Part shown: positions 1 through 11,900 of the stretch, piece by piece | Layout: the number at the start of each line of letters is the position of its first letter | How positions within the stretch are numbered: the stretch's first letter is position 1 | Origin: Citrus sinensis | Taxonomy: Eukaryota > Streptophyta > Magnoliopsida > Sapindales > Rutaceae | DNA length: 64,000 nucleotides | Direction: 5' to 3' | NCBI RefSeq assembly: GCF_022201045.2 | Contig: NC_068556.1 | Location: 2,086,001-2,150,000, forward strand | Program-made: the position numbers and the translations under genes | Notes under the pieces: generated by a model | Seen by the model: the letters and a program-made list of their open reading frames with translations, nothing else | Told to the model about the DNA's origin: nothing | The model's database searches: none

Positions 1-2435
1 AGGTTTGTTCCACCCCTTGTTAGTTGAAACTTTGACTGTTTAATGAATTCCTTATTTTCCTTAAAAAAAAAAAAAAAAAAAAAGAGGAATCATGGTTATA
101 TCCTAGAAAATTCCCTTAAAATATAGAAGAAGAATGGCCAAACATTTGCCTTTGGAATAATCATCATCGTGACCCTACTTGAGATTTTATGTGTCTCTCC
201 ATGGTTTCGACAATCATAATATATAATTATCTATATGTGCTGAACTTATGCTGATGCCACAAAAGACCAAAGATTATATCATATTATATTGTATGATTAT
301 TATTATTATTGCGTAACGTTAATGGCCCAAGTTGAAGATTACACTAAAAGTTCCACATTATTATAATGCATTTGTGTCGGGAATTTCTCGATTCTTTCAA
401 GTAATTTCCTCGTCCTCGTGTTTTCCGTGATTTGTGAGTTGTCATTCTTCCTTTCAAACGCTGAATTAATTGGTGCGATTTCAATTTGATGTGCCAGTTG
501 AGGACAAAACTACTTTGGTTCGGATGTAATTTTACTCCCAGTTTTGTCTCTTTTTTTTTTTTTTAGTTCAATCGTATTGTATTTCATTTTATTTATTTAT
601 TGAAAATTCAAAAAAATAAATTAGTTTTCAAAATTTTTACATATAAATCCTATTTATCATATCGTTATTTCGTTTTCCATTACTATCTGCTAAGATTTAG
701 TAATGACTTTTTGAAATAAAAATGCCGTGCGTATAATCATCAAAATGAACATATTCATTATTTGGTCATATATTAATATTATTAATAAATTAATATATTT
801 TTATTAAATGTTCAATAGATTAAATAGATTTTACAAAAGTCATGAAGTAACTTGAGTGAACAAAAGGATCCAACAGTTTTTCCGTACAATTTCGGTGCTC
901 GATTTGTCATATTCTCATAAAAATGTTAGTGGGATTTTTTAGATATTAATTAAGAAAGTGGAATTTGATTTAAACAAAGTGGGGGTTTTTTTTAAAAAAA
1001 TAAAATAAAAATTGGGATGTTAATTTCGAGCCATTTGGAAAAACTTGTTCTTCAAATTAAGTCAACTTTTTGAATTAGATGACGACACAAAAAGGGAATC
1101 AGATTTTGCCAAAGTGCCCTTTCTCAATTGAAGCTTACGTTACACAAATTAATAACTAAAAGTTTCAAATTAGGACTGGCCATTTTTATTGTGGCATCTT
1201 AATCATCATATTCATTTGGTTTCAAACTAAATGGAATCAGGATACCTCGCCATTATTATTATGATTATTATAATTATTACCTTCTTTTTTATTTTTTGTT
1301 TGGCCCCCCCAGCTGTAATGATGGTAAAGTCAACTCTTAATTGTGATATCATTGCGGTTGATGATGAAGCAGGCACTACAAATCTATTGGGTATGATGTC
1401 ATGGAGATAATGAAAGAGACATTGTTGCTGACAATATTACAATCTACAGTCCTCCTCGCTATCAACACGAGTTTCTATGAGTTTACAATGTGAACGAGAA
1501 AGAAGCAAAGCAAGAAAATATGAACGGCTATGCATGCAAGCTTGAAACTTTCGCATCTTCTTTAATTTGTCTTCTGTTTCATGGGCCTATATGGCTTGTA
1601 AAAAGATGATTAATGATCGAGAATGTATATAGCTAGCTGTATCATTTATCAATCAATCCTCGCAGCACTTCGATGAAAATAGCAGAAACCTAATATTATT
1701 CTTTTTGCCATTATTGGTCGTAGCCATGCTCAATTGTTCGTGCATGCAAATGCCCTATTTCTTTTGAACAAATTAATCCAAATATATACTTAGATGCTAC
1801 CAGCTGGATAGATGGCTGCACAGCACACCCCTTTTTGTTTTCAATTTATTTGTTTTCATAAGTCTTTATTTGTTCCATCGAATCTTTCTTGCAATAACCT
1901 TGTGCACAAATTTAGTTTAGTTCGAGAATCTAATCTAATTAGGTCAAATGGAATGAAGTTTGCTTGAAGGTCAAGTAAACTAATCATCTTATAGATGAAG
2001 TATCTCTTTAATTTGTTTTCTATTAATTTTGATCCGGTGTTTCAAGTTTAGTTGGTATGCCTTTTTTCTAGAGTTCGAAATCATGAAATACTGTTATTCA
2101 TTGCATCAAAGAATTAGTAGATTTTGCTTTTCAAAGTTTCACCACTTGAATTGTTCTTAAAATATTACTCTTTATTCATTCACTATTTATCACATATGCG
2201 CACATATTATTATAATTAGTTAAAGTATACGCATGACAAATAATAAATTAGAAAAAAGATTAGTGCTCGAGAAATTTTTTTTTAAAAAAATATATTCTAC
2301 TTCTTCTACTTTCATTTACCTCTGAGTCAATTGATATCAGAGTAGATTTGTGCCAGTGACATAGCTTTCCTAGCAACTAGCACCGTGTATTCCCTACACA
2401 CGTCGTAGCCCCTCCGCATCTGGCACCTCAGTTTG

Positions 2436-2451
2436 CATATATATAAAAAGT
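2436..2451 (+). promoter_or_regulatory. Possible orphan TATA box
   Basis: A good TATA-like string (CATATATATAAAAAG) is followed about 20 bases later by a pyrimidine-rich stretch, and is preceded by a locally GC-richer segment with an ACACGTCG motif (2397-2404). No coding gene follows within the next kilobases. If it is a promoter it would serve a noncoding or unrecognised transcript. AT-rich DNA gives such strings by chance. Confidence 0.2.
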
Positions 2452-3461
2452 GATCTCTCTCATTTTGCATCGCGATTCTTATGCTTCAAATCAATGACGA
2501 TTAATCTGGCTTGCTACTTCTTGTCTGCTTCATAAAATTGTCATAAATATTCTACTTTTTCTCCTCATTATTATTATCATTAATTTTTGACATTCACACA
2601 AAAGTGGCCCAAAGTTTTATATATATGTTGTCAGCCACTGCAACGTGTGGAATCTCTCATACGATGACTTACCGTAAATAAATAATCCTCATGCCCCCAC
2701 CACTAATTCTTATTATACGGCCGAGAAAAAATATTCAAGAATCTATTTAACTTATATTAACTGCACAAACAATCCCAATAATAGAATATACCTGATTAAA
2801 TGCTTTAGTAGTGTTCAATTTCAACGTCTCTTTGATTAGTTAATTAGTTTTGCATTTGCCCGCAGTGATATATGGCTCATGGCTGCTACTTTTCTAAACC
2901 TGCATGCCCATGCCCTGCGCATTTTCCAGCTATATGCGTGCTTGCGTCTGTGATTATTAAGCCTTTGATTTCAGCTTCACAATGCAAACTGAACAATAAA
3001 CTCTTATTATATCTGGATAGTTTTTATGCATACACAGGAATATGTATTTTAAATTTGTTCTCTCATTTATTGTAATCAATGTTAGAATTGGATGATTCTT
3101 ACTTAAGTGGGAAACAAAAAGAGAAGGTAAAAACCCTAAGTTTGAGAGGAAAGATGAAATTTAATTTATTAATAAATGAAGAAGATAACAAACTAGAGAG
3201 AATAAAATACTATATAAATCAAAATAAAAACAAACAATACTTGTATCCAACAATCTGTTCAAATGATAAAATTCGGAAGGTATTCTCTTTTTTTTTTTTG
3301 TGAATACAAGTACACAAGATTATTGGACTACAACTGGTATAGCTAGTATTTATAATCAGATTATATTACTATCAATTGGTATAACTAGTATTTAGACACT
3401 CTTAAAATGACTAAAATAAAGATATGCAAATTTGAAGACCTAATCAGCAAAATTTAGTCTA

Positions 3462-4290
3462 AGGTGGCATTTGTTTTGAATAGACATGAATTAGTCTGAA
3501 TTTTTAATAAAACTGAATGTCTGAATCTGAATTTTATATATATATTTGTTTGAATCATTAAAAAATAAGTATTAAGTTGTTCGTTCATTTAATTTAAAAA
3601 ATCTGAAAATTATTATATTTATATTTATGTCCTTACAAATTATAAGTATAAAACAAATAATAAATATCTTAAAAGACATAAATGAGATAATATATTATCA
3701 GATAAATCATCTTCAATTGAATACAATCTTTTAATATTCTTAATTAATAAATATGTTAATCAATTTTATTATAGCTTATGATTTTTATATGAAAAATATT
3801 CATAAAAAATACGAAGATAAATAATGCTGATTTGAAGAAAACAAAAGGATAAAAATAATAATAGTTTATCACTATGTTATCGCAAGAGATATAGATGGGT
3901 GATAAGGCTAATTATTAAAATTTATTTAGGTAAGGATTAAAATTAATTAATTAAATAGGGATATTTTAGAAACTATCTTTTAATGATATATCATTCAGAC
4001 ATTTTAGATTAAGTAAAAAGCTAAAAAAATTGGTTTAATAATTTAATAACTGAAAATTTTTATGAAGTATTATAATGGACTTAATGTCTTAACTGATTGA
4101 GATTAAAGGGTTGTTTTTTTTTTTTGTCTGAAGTGTTAATCTTAATTATTTTCAGACATTTATAGTTTTTATTTTGTTTATTTTCTACCACTTATATCTA
4201 ATTATAAGATGTTTAGGTCTGAATTTAAAATATTTAAATATTCTGACATTTATTAGAATGACAAAATATCAAAATAGAACTTTAATATTT
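3462..4290. repeat. Degenerate MITE-like block related to the 41.2 kb and 49.9 kb copies
   Basis: The left part begins TAAGGTGGCATTTGTTTT and is full of GTCTGAA motifs. The right part (about 4108-4260) contains GGTTGTTTTT, GTCTGAAGTG and TTTTCAGACATTTAT followed by TTTTGTTTATTTT. Its spacing and wording resemble the left end of the MITE copies at 41184 and 49874. The block looks like one long or two nested, decayed members of that family. Boundaries are approximate. Confidence 0.4.
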
Positions 4291-5997
4291 TCTCTCATTA
4301 ACACCCCTCCTTTAAAGTACCCCTAAATTAAATTACAATTATGGACATTAAAATATAATAAAAAAGAAAAAATAGAATTTTACTTTTTGAACCCATATGT
4401 ATATTCAACACAATTTTATCAAACCCTAATCATAAAATCCTAATCATATTTTCATTAAATCCTAATCTATCAAGAGGTTTTATGGAGGAACAAAACAAAA
4501 TTGAGAATAGCTTGAATTAGGAAAACTTATTAATACATCTCTTATAAAGTGGAAGAAACCCAGGAAAGTACGAACAAACACGAGCAACTGATATAAACTT
4601 AATTACTCATAAATCAACTTTCAGTGTGATCAGTCATATGTGCATGCATTCTTCTTGAACTTGACAGGCTTAGTGTTGAGACTGTCTATGACTAAAGGGC
4701 GAGAGATTTTCTTCTTGTGTGTTGTCTTCACTAGCTTTCCCACAACTTCTCCTATTGATCAGATTCCAAAGTTCAGCATCAATGGAATCTCACCTCCAGT
4801 TGGAGAAGCTTGGGCAAAAGGCAAAAACTTTCTTCAAAATAAAAAAATTGTGAAATATTTATCAAGGGTTTATAAATGAATTTAATAGGTTTAATGAGTA
4901 AAATCACAACTATTATAAACATTGGGTTTAATAAGGGTACATTAGGTACTTAAGTTAGTTTATTGAGTAAAATTTAAAATTTCAAAATTTGAAGATGGGT
5001 TTATTTAGTAATGGGTTTAGTAAGTAATTTGGTGGGTTCAAATAGCGTCACCCATAAATTTATTTTCTATTATATAAATTATCCTTTTATTTTTTTATTT
5101 ATCCCTTTTTTTATATTCATGTATTCAACTATTAATTTTTTTTTATTTGTGAATGAGAATTTTAAACATAATAGAACTTTAGGTGAGTGTGTTTTATAAT
5201 AAATCCATTTTTTATTTATATTTACTATTTTATAATATATTTTAAATTTTATTTAATACATTATTTTTAATTCAAATGATTAAACAATTCTTGAGTGACT
5301 TATGTAATTAACAAGAAAAAAATATCAATATGATATACTAAAAAAATACACGTGTTAGATATATATTTTATTTTTCATGCTTTGTTAAGGTAAATATTAT
5401 CAAACTTTTTTACTAATCAAATAATTTATTTATAACTTATCACGTGTTTAACCAATAAATATAAGTATTGTTAATTTTTATGAGGTTATATATGTCAAAA
5501 TATCATATTTAAGATTTTTTTTTTAAATAACACTTATATTTAGATATTAAAAAAACAAAAATAAATATATCTTTCAGATATATATATATTTAGATTTCAG
5601 CAAAAAACTCATACGCATTTAGATTTCAGGAAAAAAAAAAAAAGAGGGAGAGAGAGAGAAACGCTACAGCTCCTATATTTGACAACCCTCGTGGCAACTG
5701 TCATAGAATTTGCGTAAAGCTTCGAAACAGTATAATATTTATGGACAAAAAACTGTATCCATACATCATACTCCAAAGCGAATGTGTATGTGCCGAAATT
5801 TATCGTCACAGATCAATATACAAATCAATGGATCACCGCGAATCTTGATAACCTCAAGAACAAAAGAGTTTAGTATTGATTAAAAAATTCACATTCAGTC
5901 ACCTCAACTGAATCATACAATTCATAATTCATCAATGGGTAAAGAAATAAAAAGACCTCCTTGTTAAAATTTTTTATCTCAAGCCTGGATCTGTGGC

Positions 5998-6918
5998 TTA
6001 CCATTGGTAAATCATGGAGCTTGCATCAATATAGGGATCCAAATTAGAATCCATTATCTTTTTCATCAACTGACTAGCCCTTTCGCGAGCTTTGGTCGAT
6101 CCTCTAATGGAAAGATCAGCTAGCAGAGTTGAAAACTCAGGCAACCTGGATGCATCTCTCACACAGCCCTCACTTTCTTCAAATAAGCGAAGCAAAATAT
6201 CGGCAGCACCCTCTTTGCTAAACATGCTTCTCCCTTTTAGAACATCCACCATTAAGCTCACAATCTGGTCAGTTTTTGTTAAAGCAATCATTCCTTCATC
6301 AAACCTGGCAAGCAGATTCAGAACAGCTAGCGACGTCCCGGCGAGGTCTTCAGCTTCAGTGCTTCCTATCAGATGGATTAGCTCTGAGACTGCGCCTGCT
6401 CGGACAGCTAGAGTGGAGTTCCCATGGAACTGCACTAGCTCTGCTAATGAACTAAGCAGATGATGGCCGGCAGGATTACTGGGTGCCGAAACTGCCTTTA
6501 CAAGAACTTGTACGGTCCCGGCTACTCCAAACCTGGCCTTGTTCTTGTCTAGCATTGCCAAGCTGCAAATCAAAGAGGAAGCTAACTTGACGGTTTCTTG
6601 GGAGCTCGAGGATTGGATTATCCAATTGAGACGATAAATGGTTTCCATCGAGGCAAGAGACTGTTTCAGGTCAGGATTCAAGGAGAGATTGAGAAGGATG
6701 GATAGCGAGAGAGTTCGGATGATGGGGGAGGAGGATTTTGAGAGGCCAAGAAGAGTCGATATAGCTCCATCAGTTTGCGCGAGCAAGCTCCTGTACTGGG
6801 GACTTACCCTGGTGATGGAAGCCAAAGTCTGGAGAGCTTTTTGCTGATCTTCATAGGAGTCTGATTGTGATCGAGAGACACAATTGTTGATGGTTTCACG
6901 GACCCGAGGTGCTGACAT
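5998..6918 (-). CDS. ARM-repeat protein (U-box-type ARM region without U-box)
   Basis: An intronless reading frame of 306 residues starting at ATG 6918. The protein is almost entirely alpha-helical armadillo-like repeats, with Leu/Ala-rich ~40-residue units such as SLSILLNLSLNPDLKQSL (about 70-88) and LAGTSLAVLNLLARFDEG (about 190-207). This pattern is typical of the ARM regions of plant U-box (PUB) proteins and their U-box-less relatives. No U-box or UND domain is visible at the N-terminus, so E3 ligase activity is not indicated; a protein-binding scaffold role is inferred. No membrane segment or signal peptide is evident. The nearest gene (8985, same strand) is 2 kb upstream. Family assignment is confident, function is not. 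Confidence 0.85.
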   Translation of the reverse strand: MSAPRVRETINNCVSRSQSDSYEDQQKALQTLASITRVSPQYRSLLAQTDGAISTLLGLSKSSSPIIRTLSLSILLNLSLNPDLKQSLASMETIYRLNWIIQSSSSQETVKLASSLICSLAMLDKNKARFGVAGTVQVLVKAVSAPSNPAGHHLLSSLAELVQFHGNSTLAVRAGAVSELIHLIGSTEAEDLAGTSLAVLNLLARFDEGMIALTKTDQIVSLMVDVLKGRSMFSKEGAADILLRLFEESEGCVRDASRLPEFSTLLADLSIRGSTKARERASQLMKKIMDSNLDPYIDASSMIYQW

Positions 6919-8984
6919 GATTTCAGAAAAGCAGATAGTATTGCCAGAATGCAGTGCAATTACAATGCTTAAACAATCTATAAAAGACTATCATTCAAGT
7001 CGGGATATTGTGTAGATAGTTCCAATGTTTAATAACTTTGGAAAATCCTTCACGTCTTGGAATGCAACTGTTCCTCTCTAATATCGAAGTCCCGGAATGC
7101 AGACTTATTGTTTCAATATTTTATGACATTCACAGGAAAACAAAAGCAAAGCATCTGTCATTTTTATCAGTACATACCCGTCTCATCCCAGGCATCCAAC
7201 TGCTAGAAGCAAACGCATATATGTGAAAAGTCTGTAATTTGAACAATATTCTCAATTTGGTAGAAGAAGTTTAATTATGCAGACGACTATATTTTTCCGT
7301 TTACTTAAACAAACGCTAAATAATTGGATATAATGGTAAAATAATTGTACCATACACAAGCGAGATATATAACAACACCGTGGAAATCAAATGCATAAGA
7401 TCCACCCGCATTATTGTCACGGGCTGAAGATACAGAGGAGGTGCTAAACGGCCGAGACAGAATATTCAAGGAAAAATAATTTGAGGAAATCAAAAGCTTG
7501 ATTATATTTCCGTCTTCTATTGATTTAAACAAATCAAAAGCTTGATTAATTACCCACACTGTTGAATCAGATATTAAACAGCAATGCTAATGAAAATAAT
7601 ATTAAACAGAGCTAAAAGACCTAAAAGTCAAGAATTAAACACCAAAATTAAAAGGAAGAAAAATTCAAAAGAGAGGCTTATGGCTAAGGTTGGTAAAAAA
7701 GTCCAGGTTGACTTGGCCTGTATGGATTAGACCAGGATGTAGGTAAAAGAAAAATAATAGAACCCACATAAATTGAACCTAGTTAAGGGACTGTGAAAAA
7801 AAGGCACAAATTTTTAATTTATAAATAAAAAATATCACAATATCAAATTAATATTTGTGATTTATTATGTTATATTATTAATATTTTATACATTAGACTG
7901 TTATTCTATTATGTATTAGATCATTACCTTTAATTCAAATTTTTTTTATTGATTAAAAAATTAATAAAAAACCCAAGCTCGGTTCCAAGTCTAGCTAGGT
8001 CCGGTCCGGACCTAACCAAACCTGGGTTGTCCAAATTTGAACAGACTTTAACAATAACATGAGCTTCGAACTCATGCTCAATCCCAGAATTTATCAAGTA
8101 TCAACCCTACTTATGGCTCGCCTCTCCATCTAACGATTCTCTTGTCGTAAACACTAAAGACTTAACAATAAGCTGGTTTTTCCTAAATGATATTCTACAA
8201 CAACATTTATAAATGAAAAAAGAAGTAAAAATTAAATACACGCCCTCAGCTTAGCAATTAATTGCCTTTTGAAAATCTACTTTTACCCCTACCTTATTAC
8301 TCGATCCAGCACTTTTATGTACAAATTTGATAAGGGTACTTCGTGGACACGAATGGGTTCCTCACGGTCGAAGTCACTGGGACACAATTAATTAAAATTT
8401 TGCAACCAAATTTCTATCTAATCAGTTATTAACAACACACTGGACTTCCAAGTGCAGAATATCAGGCATCCTTTTTATCACTCATGCAGTCACACTCGAC
8501 CACAGCCATGTTGACAGCAAAGCCGTACAGTGTTCTGTTCAAAGCTTCTTGCTCCGAACGTTAGCCGCCATCTGAAACATACAGACTCATGCTTGTCCTC
8601 AAAATAATAACTACTAGTATACTGGTCCCCAAGCAGCAGCTAGTATTTTTGTGCAATTTTTTTTAAAAAATGGTCACATGTTCAATTGCTGTGACAACCT
8701 GCACCCACACCACATTAAAAATTCTGTGATTTTTTTCTAACCGTCTCTAAATGGTGTATAATCTCCATTTACTCAAAACACACCGTCCTCGACAACACGT
8801 CAAATATGAATCTAAACCCAAACTAGATACATGTTCAACTGCTAAAAATAAACTCTACCGAAGTACACTAGTCTGAGAGACCCCAACATTTAAAAGTCGC
8901 TTCAAAAGGACAACGACAAGGCTACCATTCATCCAAAAATTAAACTAGCTCATTGTTGATAACAGCACTACACCATTTTCTGAT
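6919..8984. other. Intergenic region between the ARM gene and CYP95
   Basis: It contains the 5' flank of the ARM gene (6919 to about 7300) and the 3' flank of the cyclophilin gene (below 8985). The minus-strand open frame at 7305-7559 has no recognisable domain. Around 7700-8050 there is a repeat-like stretch (AGGTCCGGTCCGGACCT, 7997-8013, is palindromic). A short minus-strand frame at about 8544-8574 begins ATGGCGGC after a CAG but runs only 10 codons. No gene could be supported. Confidence 0.5.
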
Positions 8985-11900
8985 TCACCGGCCTGAATCA
9001 GGAGAACCATCTTCATATGAGACCAGGCCCTTCCTCCCGTCTGGGCTTCCCGATGATGATCTTGAACGTGCTTTGCTTGTCCGCTTTGGTGATTGGGAGT
9101 CGAGCGAAGACCGTGACTCCGAAGCGCTCCTACTCCAAGAAGGTGACCTTCGCCTTTCATTCCTTGGAGAGACACGAGATCTGGAAATTTCAACTGGTGA
9201 ATGGCTTTGGATGGGGCTATAGCTGCGGCTACGTCGACGGCTTCGGTAGCGGGGGCTACGTGATATAGAGACACTTCGAGTCCGGCTTCTCCTGCTTCTG
9301 TATCTGCAAATAGGTGTTGCAGTGAAAATGGTGACAAATATAAAACAACTCAATGGAAGAAGGCAGATGATTGCCAAATACCACACAAAGGGAGCCTTAT
9401 TGGAACAGTATAGTACAGAGAGAATTTCAAAAGCATTTTAAGCTTATTACGCCATTCATGTCGAAACCAAGATGTGAAAATTTATATAATAGGACCATAT
9501 ACCTTGGTGGAGTTCTTCCTCTAGGTGGACTCCTATAGCGCCTAGGCGAGTATCTCCTATAACTTGAATATCTGAAAAACAGAGGCGGGAGGGAAGCGGA
9601 GCACAACAAAGTTCAAGATTATTAGCATCATCCCTAATACCAATCACGTGATTAGTAGTACAGTTCCAAATGGTCACAAAATTTCAGGCCAACACCAACA
9701 CCATATAAGGAAAGCAATTGAAAATTGAAAACTAATTGGGCTGCCTACTAACCTGTCACGATCACCTCTACCACCATATCGATAAGACCTGATGGGAGAG
9801 CGATCTGGTGAGGGGGTTCTGTACCTTCGCGCATAAGAGTAGCGCTGACTGAAACCTCGGCCTCTCCTGATGCGCTTGGGCGAACCATCAGGGGAAACAC
9901 TTCTGGATAAACTTCTTCGAACTGAAGGAGGTGACCTTGCCCTTCGCACGGGGCTAGGGCTCCTTGAATAACTGCGACGACTGTTCCGAATTGGTGGCCT
10001 AATCGGGCTTCTGCTAATGCTTCTCCTAGGAGCCCTGCCTGAGCTTCTGCTTATGCTTCTCCAAGTAGTTCTAACTGGGCTTCTGCTCACACTTCGCCGA
10101 GAAGATCTGACAGGACTTCTACTCACACTTCTTCGAGATCGGACCGGGCTTCTGCTTCTGCTTCTCTGAGAAGATCTACTTTGGCTCCTGCTTATGCTTC
10201 CTTTTAAAATTCTTGCGGGGCTTTTGCTGATAGATATTTTCGATAATGCTCTTGGAGGGCTCCTGCTCAAGCTTCTTTGAGACCTGGCTCTCACTGGGCT
10301 CATGCTGATGCTCCTGTCCTTCTTGCCCCTTGATGGGCTTCTACTGAAACTCCTAGCAGGGCTCCTACTACTTTCGCTTCCAAGAGGGCTTCTGCTGATA
10401 CTCCTCCTCTGTGGAGGTGGACTTCTACTCACACTCGGTGTACGGCCCATACTTCGGTTTGGACTAACACTAGGGCTCTTGCTCGGGCCCCTCCTGGGAC
10501 TAATACTCATACTCTTACTCAAGGTCCTCTTAGGACTCATGCTTCGGCTCCTGCTCATCAGCTTTAAATAAAATACCAGATCGGGAAGAATGGCTAAGCA
10601 TAAAGAATAACTGAGTGAGAAGAATAGAAAGTAGACCTAGATTTGCCTGGATGATCATCCACCACATCAGGCTGTCTATCTGATCTGACAGATTTAGCAC
10701 CTGCTTGAATGCCATTGCTCCGCTGTTCACCATTTTCCTTGGGAGTTTCTTCACCTTCTTCCTTTTCAAACATATCATCCTCCCTCTTTCTCTGCAGAAA
10801 GGAAGCAGCTTCCTCTGCAGCCAGAGCAGACTTATTGCCAACTGAAGATTATTGCACAGAAATAGTACAGAGGGCATCAGAAGAAATATCCAAAACCTCA
10901 ATACACAAAATGCCTCAAGCCAAGACTTGAAATCACTTTTGTTCTAATAACTGCCAACCAGACAGTAAGAAGACTCCCAACCATTAACCCTGAGCAAGTT
11001 TGCATGGTTATTTGTTCTTAATGTAGTTTGAATAGATGCTAGACTCTTTCTCCCACAACCCCAAACCCCGTGCTCTAATAAGAAATAAAAAGCGTTGATA
11101 ATCACTTTTATTCCTCCAATTAAATGCAAGATTGTAATGATATGTGAAAGACATGTCTATATAATAATCTATGATCAGAAATATGGAAAAAAAAAAAGAA
11201 GTTATGTAGCTCATACTGCAAAATCAATCATTATAAAAATGAGACAACAATCATCAAATGGGACAGTACCTGCTATCCGAGAAGGTTCTTTTTGTTTCCG
11301 GTCTTTTCCTTCAACATGAAGAACATCATCTTCACTGCTACTATCACTTTTACCATCACTGTCGGTGTCTGTGAGACTATCTGATGACCTAATGAAAAAG
11401 AAGGAAGGAAAATTTCAGCAGAGACTCCAAAAACTACATAGTAATGAGAGAAGAACTACAATAAATTACACAAACTCTAGGAAAAAAAAAACTAACAGCA
11501 TTGAGAAAATTGCACAAATGCAATATTGGACAAATAGACCTCAAATAATTTGTAACTCAAGGCATGTGCAAAAGGCATAAGACAGGTGACTGCTCTCCTC
11601 AGAAATGAAAGGAGAAAATAATTCTCTTAAACGCAGACACAAGCATGTCCTATCCTCTGGATAAGCATGACTCTATTGCCTTGCACATTATTTTGCATTG
11701 TGATGGCTTACTTGATGAGTGAACGGTTCTTTAGAAACTGATAAAGAGCAGAAGAATGACCCAACATTTAGATGACTATCCACTGCTAAGCATTTTAATT
11801 TAAAACTTAAAACCACGCACAATAGTACGGTGGCATCCTGAAACAGAGGATACTAGGATAGACGGTACAGAAACCTAGCCACATTTGGATTCGTTGTAAT

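Larger units (their letters stand above)
1..5650. other. Gene-poor intergenic region
   Basis: No protein gene could be supported here. The stretch is AT-rich, with A- or T-runs (for example 62-82 and 548-564) and short ATT/ATA microsatellites near 1252-1281. Short open frames at 2872-3075, 3079-3303 and 4640-4879 lack recognisable domains and start in AT-rich sequence. A repeat-like block and a possible orphan core promoter within this stretch are listed separately. Confidence 0.6.

Noticed and set aside
2035-2130. SINE- or tRNA-like A/B-box pair (TAGTTGGTATGCC ... GAGTTCGAAATC)
   Set aside because: Spacing and box sequences fit poorly and no acceptor-stem pairing could be found.
4640-4879. 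79-residue frame
   Set aside because: No domain, AT-rich 3' part, no splice or promoter support. The opposite strand also shows an interrupted peptide-like reading, so it may be a relic, but nothing could be assigned.
6092-6463. 123-residue plus-strand frame
   Set aside because: Antisense to the ARM-repeat gene, with no domain.
10302-10571. Leu-rich plus-strand frame of 89 residues
   Set aside because: It is the antisense of the Arg/Ser repeats of the CYP95 RS exon. SR codons read backwards give Leu-rich frames.
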